From the NCBI RefSeq assembly GCF_003815975.1, contig NZ_CP033932.1:2585501-2649500 (forward strand): a stretch of DNA of 64,000 nt. The letters are read 5' to 3'. The notes below the pieces were generated by a model. It made no database searches, was not told the origin of the DNA, and saw only the letters and a program-made list of their open reading frames with translations. The stretch is from Chryseobacterium bernardetii (GTDB lineage Bacteria > Bacteroidota > Bacteroidia > Flavobacteriales > Weeksellaceae). Below, piece after piece: positions 40,890 through 48,145 of the stretch. Each line of letters begins with the position of its first letter. The first letter of the stretch is position 1. Made by a program: the position numbers and the translations under genes.

Positions 40890-41159
40890 TTATTTGTTTA
40901 TCCATCTAATCAATTCCTTTTCTCCCTCTACCAAATTCGAGTTGTACTCAAAGACTAAATTATCATAAAGTCCTTGATTAATAATATATCCTAGATCTTC
41001 ATAATAATTTGTTTCTGTCTCTGTAATTACAGTTAGACAAGTATTATTCTTTTTGTTAATTTTTAAGATGTTTGCAATAATGTGGTTTTGAATATCCAAA
41101 GAGGCGTGCATAAAATAGTCGAATTGTTTAGTGCTGTTATCGACAATTATTAAGTTCAT
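40890..41159 (-). CDS. Small protein of the nuclease operon, unknown (2)
   Basis: An 89-residue protein starting NLIIVDNSTKQFDYFMHASL, then IIANILKINKKNNTCLTVIT, and an acidic end (SNLVEGEKELIRWINK). It is the first gene of the minus operon. A palindrome and a -7-like box lie just upstream. Could be a sensor, antitoxin-like or accessory part, but nothing proves it. Confidence 0.5.
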   Translation of the reverse strand: MNLIIVDNSTKQFDYFMHASLDIQNHIIANILKINKKNNTCLTVITETETNYYEDLGYIINQGLYDNLVFEYNSNLVEGEKELIRWINK

Positions 41160-41190
41160 AATGATTATAAATTTGAGTATGGTTACTACC

Positions 41191-41212
41191 CAAATATACG
41201 CAAAAATTTGCG
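41191..41212 (-). promoter_or_regulatory. -7 box plus palindrome before the nuclease operon
   Basis: CAAATATA (41191-41198) is TATATTTG on the minus strand. It abuts the palindrome CGCAAAAATTTGCG (41199-41212; arms CGCAAA/TTTGCG). This sits where a -33 region would be, so a repressor site is plausible. Confidence 0.45.
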
Positions 41213-41637
41213 AATTTTTTAAATTTGAATTACCGGTGAAATCTAAAAATAATTTATTTTTAAACTTTTTACAATCAATAATTAGGCGTTACAGTAATTA
41301 TAGGATGCTTATTTTTATTGTTCGATAAGAAAAATTCCCGACTATTTTCGTTTTTTATTCTTCTTTCAAGTAAGTTTACGAAAGGTAATTTAATTTCTTG
41401 CGTACTTATAATGTTCTTCTATTTATTTTGCTACCTGTATAAAATTTGCACACTCAAATAAAAGGGGTGTTTAAATTTTATACACTCAATTCTTAAAAGT
41501 GTACAAATTATTACCCACAATTCATTAATAATGTACAGAAATTGTACATTCTCAAAATAGTTTCTTTCTAATCTTTTTTATTTCAAAAGCAATTTTAGTA
41601 CAAGAAGTTGATAATTAGACTAATAGTTTGTTTTTTG
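41213..41637. other. Intergenic region with inverted repeats
   Basis: No gene. AATGTACA (41530-41537) and TGTACATT (41543-41550) form a small stem, and similar TACACTC/GTGTACAA runs recur in the 100 bp before. This could be an operator cluster or part of an origin of transfer. Confidence 0.4.
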
Positions 41638-41770
41638 GAGCTCTGAAAAAAGTAAATTCCTTATACAGCAAGATGTGTCTTTGTATATACAAACTTTTCA
41701 AGTTTGATACACAAAGACTCTCTTGCCTTTTCTTCAAAAAGGGTAAAAAACTGCGGAACTTGTTTTTTTG
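41638..41770. repeat. Dispersed hairpin repeat C, copy 2
   Basis: Counterpart of 11490-11615. GCAAGATGTGTCTTTGTAT (from 41668) folds against ATACACAAAGACTCTCTTGC (to about 41725), with an inner CAAACTT/AAGTTTG stem. The first shared block GAGCTCTGAAAAA starts at 41638. Confidence 0.5.
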
Positions 41771-41944
41771 TTTTCTGTGAAATTAGGTTTAAGATTCCAG
41801 ATTAATCCAGATTATTCTTTTTTAATCTCCAGAGATTCCAGAATCATCCAAATTCATCTTATTTAGCCCAGCTCCCATTAACACTATTGTTTTCAAGGTT
41901 TTGATGTCCCAACTTTGCAGAAGAAATGTTAACCAAAAAACGAA
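41771..41944. other. Short direct repeat before the tandem secreted genes
   Basis: AGATTCCAGATTAATCCAG (about 41792) recurs with a few changes about 40 bp later (AGATTCCAGAATCATCC). Otherwise no gene is visible. A promoter for the 41945 gene is presumably here. Confidence 0.35.
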
Positions 41945-42736
41945 ATGAGAATACCTTTTTATTTTTTTCTGCTATTTACTGTGATAACTATGCGAGGGCA
42001 AGTCGGAATCAATACCAAATTACCAGAAGCTACTTTGGATGTTGTAGGAAAACCAAGTGATTCTAATCATTATGATGGCGTAATTCCTCCTCGTATTACA
42101 GGCGACCAGTTATCTGCTAAGGTATATACTTCAGGTAAAAAGGGTGCTATCGTTTTTGTGACATCTCCTGCGACCAATTTAGTCGGTCAGGTTAAGTCTG
42201 TTGTTGAAACAGGATTATACTGTTTTGATGGAAGTTTTTGGCAGCTACTTTTACAAGATAAAGATCCAATCGAATATTTCATTTTACTGACATTCGACCC
42301 AACCAGTACTGCAGGTCTTACTGCAACATCAACTTGGTCAACTCCGAGAAATCAGTGGGGTAATACAAACGCATATTTGACTTCATCGAAATCTTACTCT
42401 GTAGGAACAAAAAATTTTGGAGGATTAAATGGAAATATATCTTTTAAAAAAATTAATGGTATTGTCAATATCCGTTTTCAGTTATACAGATTAGATAGTG
42501 AACCAATCACAGGAAATACTTTCATAAACATTGGAGATATATGCAGTGATTTAGGGTTTGTTCCGTATCAAATCGCCCTACTGCATCGAGAAAATTCAAC
42601 ACAATATTTTCCAGCCTTGCTTGAAAATTATGGTTTTCAAATTCCGCAAAGCACTTTAAGTTCAATGTCACCCTCATTTTATACATATGGAGAAGTGCAA
42701 AGTTATTCTAACTGGAGGAAGCCATATCTAAAATAG
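41945..42736 (+). CDS. Secreted protein, shared N-terminal domain (paralogue 1)
   Basis: A 263-residue protein with a signal peptide ending MRGQ, directly followed by VGINTKLPEATLDVVGKPSD, a common start of exported Chryseobacterium-type proteins. The N-terminal 110 residues (through GLYCFDGSFWQLL) closely match the next gene; the C-terminal part (ILLTFDPTSTAGLTATSTWS) is unique and beta-rich. Probably surface-exposed or secreted. Function unknown. Confidence 0.65.
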   Translation: MRIPFYFFLLFTVITMRGQVGINTKLPEATLDVVGKPSDSNHYDGVIPPRITGDQLSAKVYTSGKKGAIVFVTSPATNLVGQVKSVVETGLYCFDGSFWQLLLQDKDPIEYFILLTFDPTSTAGLTATSTWSTPRNQWGNTNAYLTSSKSYSVGTKNFGGLNGNISFKKINGIVNIRFQLYRLDSEPITGNTFINIGDICSDLGFVPYQIALLHRENSTQYFPALLENYGFQIPQSTLSSMSPSFYTYGEVQSYSNWRKPYLK

Positions 42737-42820
42737 AATTTTCAAAATTGAAATTCTGATACAAGTGATGAAAGAAAGCGATTCTATAACCAAATGAATT
42801 TAAATAAAAACAATAATAAA

Positions 42821-43912
42821 ATGAAAACACTTATTTATCTTTTTTTGTCCTTTTTTGGTATAGCGGTTCACGCTCAAGTCGGAATCAATACCCAAACACC
42901 AGAAGCAACATTAGAAGTTGTAGGCAAACCCAATGATACTAATCATTATGATGGAATTATTCCACCACGTATCACGGGAGAGCAACTGGCAACAAAAACT
43001 TATTCAACTGCGAAAAAGGGAACAATAGTCTTTGTCACATTACCTGCTACAAATTTAGTTGGCCAAGTCATTCATATTACAAAATCAGGTTTATATTATT
43101 TTGATGGTAGTGCGTGGATACCTTTTATTCAGGAAGACCCTCTAAATAACGTTGCTCTCAGAGGAAACTCCTCAACTGTCGAACTCGTTGTCAAAAGTAA
43201 TCTCCATCTTGATTTTGATAGTAAGGAAAATTATACACTTGGAAATTCCCGAAGTCAAATTACAGGCGAGTATAATTCCATCGTTGCAACAGATTCGAAG
43301 ATCACTTCAGGAAAAGGAAATTCTGCTAGTTTTTACGCAATGTCTCAGGGAGAAATAACCGGTAAGTTAAACTATGGAGCAGGTGTATCAGCACTAAATG
43401 GAATTGCAAACGGAATAATTTCAGGAAACAGAAATATTGGAATCGGAGCAGGAGCAATGTCATACATCACTTCCGGAAATGATAATATATCGATAGGATA
43501 TTTGTCAGGTACAGGAAACCGAACAGGTTCAAACAATGTATTTATTGGTGTTGGAGCAGGTAGTCCAGCTTCTGGAAATAGAAGCGTCAGCAATAAATTA
43601 GCTATACATTCAACCCCCGTTACAACAAGTTCAACCAACTTCTGGGATAGTATCACAAATAATTATACTGATTACAAATTCGCGTTGATTTCGGGGGATT
43701 TTTCTGAAAGATGGCTCAATATCAATGGAAAATTAAGTGTCACTCCTTCACAAATGCCAAATGCAGATAACGATTCTTCATATACGAAAAGAGTGGTGGC
43801 TAAATCTGATGGATCATTTGGTTTTGCTACTGAATTAATTCCTCAACCACCACCTGTAGGAACGTATGTTCTAAAGAGTGTAAATGGTGTGGCAAACTGG
43901 GAAGCACTTTAA
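42821..43912 (+). CDS. Secreted protein with GxG repeat region (paralogue 2)
   Basis: Read from ATG 42821 (363 residues), where the signal peptide MKTLIYLFLSFFGIAVHAQ begins. The N-terminal domain resembles the previous protein. The C-terminal half has glycine-rich, regularly spaced strands (NIGIGAGAMSYITSGNDNIS, then GYLSGTGNRTGSNNVFIGVG) like trimeric-adhesin or tail-fibre left-handed repeats. A possible surface adhesin or mating-pair stabiliser; not demonstrated. Confidence 0.6.
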   Translation: MKTLIYLFLSFFGIAVHAQVGINTQTPEATLEVVGKPNDTNHYDGIIPPRITGEQLATKTYSTAKKGTIVFVTLPATNLVGQVIHITKSGLYYFDGSAWIPFIQEDPLNNVALRGNSSTVELVVKSNLHLDFDSKENYTLGNSRSQITGEYNSIVATDSKITSGKGNSASFYAMSQGEITGKLNYGAGVSALNGIANGIISGNRNIGIGAGAMSYITSGNDNISIGYLSGTGNRTGSNNVFIGVGAGSPASGNRSVSNKLAIHSTPVTTSSTNFWDSITNNYTDYKFALISGDFSERWLNINGKLSVTPSQMPNADNDSSYTKRVVAKSDGSFGFATELIPQPPPVGTYVLKSVNGVANWEAL

Positions 43913-43950
43913 TGCATTGCAAATTTAATTGAACTTAAAAAAATAGAGTG

Positions 43951-44274
43951 ATGAAAAATTACCAAATATTTTTAATTCTGTTATTATGTATTTCATTGAC
44001 CTCCTGCAAAACCATAGTAGCTAATCCTGGGAAACCATTAATTGAAAGTTCAATAGAAGTTGGCAGAAGCTATGAAGTTCAAGATTTTAATGCAAAAGTA
44101 CTTAATCTAAAAATAACGGGATTTGATAAAGATTGTATCTATGGAATTTCAGCTAAGAAAGAACAGATTAGCCTTGAGAAAGCAGGCATTAGGCAAATGA
44201 AGAAATGGAAAGTATTGAATTCTGTTTTTGTTGGCGCTTTAGCAATTGCTGCTCTAATTTTTATTCCAATTTAG
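43951..44274 (+). CDS. Small lipoprotein, unknown
   Basis: A 107-residue protein from ATG 43951 with lipobox LTSC (Cys19), a beta-rich centre (RSYEVQDFNAKVLNLKITGF) and a C-terminal membrane helix (VFVGALAIAALIFIPI). No family recognised. Placed just before the mobilisation genes. Confidence 0.55.
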   Translation: MKNYQIFLILLLCISLTSCKTIVANPGKPLIESSIEVGRSYEVQDFNAKVLNLKITGFDKDCIYGISAKKEQISLEKAGIRQMKKWKVLNSVFVGALAIAALIFIPI

Positions 44275-44306
44275 ATATACCAGAATGAAACTATTTACTA
44301 TTTCAA

Positions 44307-44669
44307 ATGAGTCCGATTGAAACCGAGAATAAGACTATCATTTTTAGAATCAGTAATCAGAAAAAAGAAAAGTGGAAAAAAATATGCGACACAAGAAATA
44401 TTTCTCTTACAAGTTTAATCATCAATTCTGTCGAAAACAGAATTTTGGAAGATGAAAGAAGAAAAGTTCTGGAATTCATTGAAAAACAAGATAATGTTTT
44501 TGTAAAGATCGAAACCAATATCAATCAAGTTGCCAAGATTGTAAATGCCCAAAAATTCATTAGTTCTGAGGATTTAAAAGTTTTTTCTGAAAAGCTTTCA
44601 GAAGTAATAATTCTAAAAAAAGAGCAGAACAAAATATTTGAAAACATTTATTCTTTGCTATCTAAATGA
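44307..44669 (+). CDS. MobA-like relaxosome accessory protein
   Basis: A 120-residue protein with a ribbon-helix-helix-like N-terminus (KTIIFRISNQKKEKWKKICD, then NISLTSLIINSVENRIL) and a helical tail with NQVAKIVNAQ. This is the pattern of MobA-type accessory proteins that bind oriT and position the relaxase. The relaxase start overlaps its stop (ATGA). The DNA target, oriT, should be close, but I could not locate it. Confidence 0.8.
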   Translation: MSPIETENKTIIFRISNQKKEKWKKICDTRNISLTSLIINSVENRILEDERRKVLEFIEKQDNVFVKIETNINQVAKIVNAQKFISSEDLKVFSEKLSEVIILKKEQNKIFENIYSLLSK

Positions 44670-46123
44670 TTGTTAAGATAATGAATCCAGCAGGATCCGA
44701 CTTTCCAGGAGTTAATTACAATGATAAAAAAATAGACAAAGGAAAAGGGGAGTTGATGATGATGAAAAACTTTCCGTCCTTCATTAATGAACATAGCAAT
44801 AAGCAACAGGTAAGAGATTATTTAAAAGCTATTTCGGCTGGAAATAAAAGAGTAATTAAGCCTCAATTTCACGCAACAATTTCAACCAAGTTCAGGGAGC
44901 ATTCCAAAGAAGAACTTACAAAAATTGCTGATGACTTTATGGATGAATTGGGATATGGAAAGCAACCATTTATTGTGGCTTTCCATAATGACACAGAGAA
45001 CAATCACATTCATATTGTTACGACTCGAGTAGATAAACAGACTGGAAAGAAGATTAATGACAGTTACGAAAAGTTAAAAGCTCAAAAAGCTTTAGCTAAT
45101 ACTCTCGAAAAACTTTACGGAATCAAACCGGAGGAAGTATTGAACAAACTGTTGAACTACAAAATGAGTTCCCTCCATCAGTTTGAAACTTTACTTAACA
45201 GAAATGGCTATAAACTGGGCAAAAACACAAATGATGCGAAATCTTTGACCATTTTAAAAAACGGAGTAATCCAGCGAACATTATCAGGAGACCAGATTGT
45301 TTATGATAATAGAAAGAATGAAAGAAGAACAAAACAACTGAAAGCCATTTTTTCCAAGTATAAAGAGATTTATTCCAACAAGGTTTTCAAAGTTGAGGAT
45401 TTTAGAAAGCAGGAAGCGATGCTTCCTGAAGAAAAGCAAAAAGCTGATTGGACACCGAAAATTGAATTTGAAAGTGAACTTCAGAAGAAGCTAAGAGATG
45501 TTTTTGGGATTGACTTGGTTTTCCACCATAAAGATGAATTTCAACCTTTTGGCTATACTGTAATTGATCATAAAACAGGCGCAGTTTGTAAAGGAAGCGA
45601 ACTAATGAAAATGAATGAGTTGTTTGAATTCACTTCGGCGAAAATGGACAAGAAACTGTTTGAAAGTCTCAAGGATTACAATATTCCAAATGATGAAACT
45701 AAAGCAGTACTGCAAAGGTTTTTGAAAGATAGAAACCCAAAAAATGAAATACAATACTTTATGCTTTTTGAGAATAAAAAGCTGAAAAATAAGGACACAT
45801 TCACAGCTATCAGAAACGATGTAAAAGAATACGTGAAAATCCAAAATAATAAAGATGTTAATATAATTAAGTCGGAGGAAGGAAAATATTACGTCATTTA
45901 TTCGAGACTTCACTACATCGGAGAATTGAAACCGATGATTGGAGAAAAGCAATACCAGGAATTCCTAAATCCTCAATTAGAAAGTACCAAGGAAAATAAA
46001 GAAGGAAATGAATTGAAAAAAGCAGTCAATGAGATGTTTTTTGAACTGATGAGAAGCTCAGCCAATTCTAAAGACCCGGCAGAAAATGAATTGAAGAAGA
46101 GGAGGAAAAAGAAAGGTCGCTGA
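44666..46123 (+). CDS. Relaxase, mobilisation nuclease (MobB-like)
   Basis: This 485-residue protein has the relaxase fold: N-terminal AGSDFPGVNYNDKK with a possible catalytic tyrosine (Tyr18), FHATIS at His69, and the metal-binding triad in AFHNDTENNHIHIVTTRVD (His107, His114, His116). The C-terminal part is Lys/Glu-rich and helical. It nicks one strand at oriT and leads it into the recipient. It starts the run of transfer genes and is followed 39 bp later by the ParA-like TraA. Confidence 0.9.
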   Translation: MIVKIMNPAGSDFPGVNYNDKKIDKGKGELMMMKNFPSFINEHSNKQQVRDYLKAISAGNKRVIKPQFHATISTKFREHSKEELTKIADDFMDELGYGKQPFIVAFHNDTENNHIHIVTTRVDKQTGKKINDSYEKLKAQKALANTLEKLYGIKPEEVLNKLLNYKMSSLHQFETLLNRNGYKLGKNTNDAKSLTILKNGVIQRTLSGDQIVYDNRKNERRTKQLKAIFSKYKEIYSNKVFKVEDFRKQEAMLPEEKQKADWTPKIEFESELQKKLRDVFGIDLVFHHKDEFQPFGYTVIDHKTGAVCKGSELMKMNELFEFTSAKMDKKLFESLKDYNIPNDETKAVLQRFLKDRNPKNEIQYFMLFENKKLKNKDTFTAIRNDVKEYVKIQNNKDVNIIKSEEGKYYVIYSRLHYIGELKPMIGEKQYQEFLNPQLESTKENKEGNELKKAVNEMFFELMRSSANSKDPAENELKKRRKKKGR

Positions 46124-46162
46124 AATGACTGGCTTTCAAGAACCTGTAATCAATGTAAAATT

Positions 46163-46813
46163 ATGATAATCACATTTGCAACGCAGAAAGGAGGAACAGG
46201 TAAAACAACGCTTGCAATTGCTTTTGCCAATTATGTTTCTGCTCATTCTAAAAGAATGATCAAGGTCTTCGATTTCGATTTTCAAAAATCGTTTTACCAC
46301 AAATGGAAAGAAGATGAATTGCTGGAAATTCCAAAAATATATGATGTTGAAATCATTGATGAAGAGAATGAAGAACCCTTCACGGATTTTGATAGTTTGA
46401 TAGCATTGAAAGAAAGTGAAGAGATAAACATATTCGACCTTGCAGGAACATTGGATGTAAAGTACAGCGACCTTCTTATTTACAGTGATTTTATTGTCAT
46501 TCCCTTTGAATATTCAAATGTCTCAGCAAAATCAACTTTGGTCTTCATTAATTTTTTGGGATTGTTGGAAAGTCAGGCAGAAAGGGTATTCATTCGCTCA
46601 CGATTTGATAAAGGCTATGTATACCAGAATCAAGAAGGAATGGACGCCGAAATCAGCAGGTATGGACTGCTATTGAAGAATCCTGTATTCAAAAGAAATT
46701 GTCTACAAATTCTTGATACCAGAAAATTAACGAATCATCAGAGATATGCTGTGGAGAAATCATTCAACGAATTAATTGACCACATTAACAAATGCCTTGA
46801 AATTACATTATAA
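46163..46813 (+). CDS. TraA, ParA-family ATPase
   Basis: A 216-residue protein with the deviant Walker A motif of ParA/MinD proteins (QKGGTGKTT, residues 8-16), KVFDFDFQKSF as Walker A', and IFDLAGTLDVKYSDLLIYSD as Walker B. CTnDOT-family operons begin with such a ParA, called TraA. It may position the relaxosome or membrane complex. No ParB partner is in the window, unlike the PRTRC type set. Confidence 0.85.
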   Translation: MIITFATQKGGTGKTTLAIAFANYVSAHSKRMIKVFDFDFQKSFYHKWKEDELLEIPKIYDVEIIDEENEEPFTDFDSLIALKESEEINIFDLAGTLDVKYSDLLIYSDFIVIPFEYSNVSAKSTLVFINFLGLLESQAERVFIRSRFDKGYVYQNQEGMDAEISRYGLLLKNPVFKRNCLQILDTRKLTNHQRYAVEKSFNELIDHINKCLEITL

Positions 46814-46840
46814 CGGATCACTATAAACTCATTACAAAAT

Positions 46841-47389
46841 ATGATTAAAATAATTACCTCTATCATAGCCATTTATCTGCTTTATTATGTAGGGAATGTA
46901 TTGTATGATCTTTTTTTGAAAAAAGACAGTTCAAAAAAAACGGATGAAACTGAAGAGTATTCTTTAACGGAATTTTCAGAAGAGAACAAAAACGAAGTAC
47001 AAAGAATAGAGATCGATGATGTAGAAAATATCAATACTCCTAATTCTTTTAACAAGAAAGAGCTATTTCGGGCTAATCAGGAAGAGCAACAAGATGAAAG
47101 CCGTGACCTTGATCACTTTCGAAAGAAGTTTGAGTCTGAGCAGAATATTGATGATTTTTATAACGTTCCCGAAATACAAGAAAAGCCAAATGAAAAAGAA
47201 CAAAAGGAAACTGTTTCACTTGATTCCCAACAGGAAAACATTATTCAAGAGCAAGAAAAAAAAGAGATTCCATCCCCAAACCTCGACGCCTTACATAAAC
47301 AGTTTAAAGACTTTCTAAATCTCGCCGAAACAAGCGTTCAGGTTATTCTAAACCAAGATGGACATAAGGTCTATCAATCAATGATCTAA
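46841..47389 (+). CDS. TraD-like membrane-anchored Tra protein
   Basis: A 182-residue protein with an N-terminal membrane helix (IITSIIAIYLLYYVGNVLYD), then a long, acidic, Glu/Gln-rich region and a C-terminal helix (LHKQFKDFLNLAETSVQVIL). No catalytic motif. Its place between TraA and TraE corresponds to TraB-TraD in CTnDOT; the assignment is positional only. Confidence 0.6.
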   Translation: MIKIITSIIAIYLLYYVGNVLYDLFLKKDSSKKTDETEEYSLTEFSEENKNEVQRIEIDDVENINTPNSFNKKELFRANQEEQQDESRDLDHFRKKFESEQNIDDFYNVPEIQEKPNEKEQKETVSLDSQQENIIQEQEKKEIPSPNLDALHKQFKDFLNLAETSVQVILNQDGHKVYQSMI

Positions 47390-47421
47390 GAGGTTAATCA
47401 AAACTTTTCACTACTAAAATG

Positions 47422-47442
47422 ATCCGCCTATAAAAGGCGGAT
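47422..47442 (+). terminator. Hairpin between TraD-like and traE genes
   Basis: ATCCGCCT (47422-47429) and AGGCGGAT (47435-47442) pair fully with a 5-nt loop. No T-run follows, so this may be an RNA-processing or attenuation hairpin rather than a true terminator. Confidence 0.5.
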
Positions 47443-47508
47443 AGCACACCCCTTATGCATAATTCTAAGCTAAATAAACACAATTCTAAACATAAATCCT
47501 TAATCATT

Positions 47509-47829
47509 ATGAACTACAAATCGAAACATTACAAGCTGTTTAAAAAGTTATTGACTGCTTGTGTAATCCTCCTTGCTGTAACCCCAGCATTTGCACAGGG
47601 TGGTGCAACAGCAATTTCCAATGCAGCCAATGACATCAAAGATTATTGGGATCCGATCAAGCTTATCCTCAAAGCTGTCGGAGGATTGGTCGGTTTCATC
47701 GGAGGTCTGAGAGTGTACAACAAATGGACAAATGGCGATCAGGATGTCAACAAAGAGATCTTGGGCTACGGAGGTGCTATGATCTTCTTATTGGTAGTTC
47801 CGGAATTCGTAACAGCATTCTTTGCTTAA
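47509..47829 (+). CDS. traE: TraE, DUF4134 conjugation protein
   Basis: A 106-residue protein from ATG 47509, where the signal peptide ending TPAFAQ begins; the frame from 47455 adds an unlikely polar leader. Mature part has GGATAISNAANDIKDYWDPI, two hydrophobic helices and LVVPEFVTAFFA at the end: DUF4134, the small pilin/VirB2-like subunit of Bacteroidetes systems. Confidence 0.85.
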   Translation: MNYKSKHYKLFKKLLTACVILLAVTPAFAQGGATAISNAANDIKDYWDPIKLILKAVGGLVGFIGGLRVYNKWTNGDQDVNKEILGYGGAMIFLLVVPEFVTAFFA

Positions 47830-47830
47830 T

Positions 47831-48145
47831 ATGGGGTTCTATCTCTACAAGGGGCTTAAAAAACCCCTTGTATTCTTCGGGCTTAAAGGCAAATACATCT
47901 TTTATGCAGTAGGAGTCATTGGAGTCGGTGTCATCGCAGCACTCATATTATCCAAATTCGGATTGCTGGGTTCTCTTTTAGGACTCGCAGGTACAGGAGG
48001 AGGCGTCTATTTCATCTTCAAAAGACAGGATAAATATGGTCTGTACGCTAAGACCAAAAACTTCGATCAAGTTTTGATTTTCCCCAAAAAAATAAACAAT
48101 AAAACACTTTTAGGTTATGTCCAAAATAAAGAAACAAGCATTTGA
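47831..48145 (+). CDS. traF: TraF, DUF4133 conjugation protein
   Basis: A 104-residue protein from ATG 47831, next to the traE stop. It begins GFYLYKGLKKPLVFFGLKGK, has two membrane helices and then FIFKRQDKYGLYAKTKNFDQ, as in DUF4133/VirB3-like proteins that tether to the TraG ATPase. Overlaps traG by 29 bp. Confidence 0.85.
   Translation: MGFYLYKGLKKPLVFFGLKGKYIFYAVGVIGVGVIAALILSKFGLLGSLLGLAGTGGGVYFIFKRQDKYGLYAKTKNFDQVLIFPKKINNKTLLGYVQNKETSI

Noticed and set aside
41213..41637. Origin of transfer
   Set aside because: Inverted repeats are present, but no nick-site consensus is recognisable, and the relaxase lies 3 kb away with cargo between; I cannot support an oriT call here or elsewhere.
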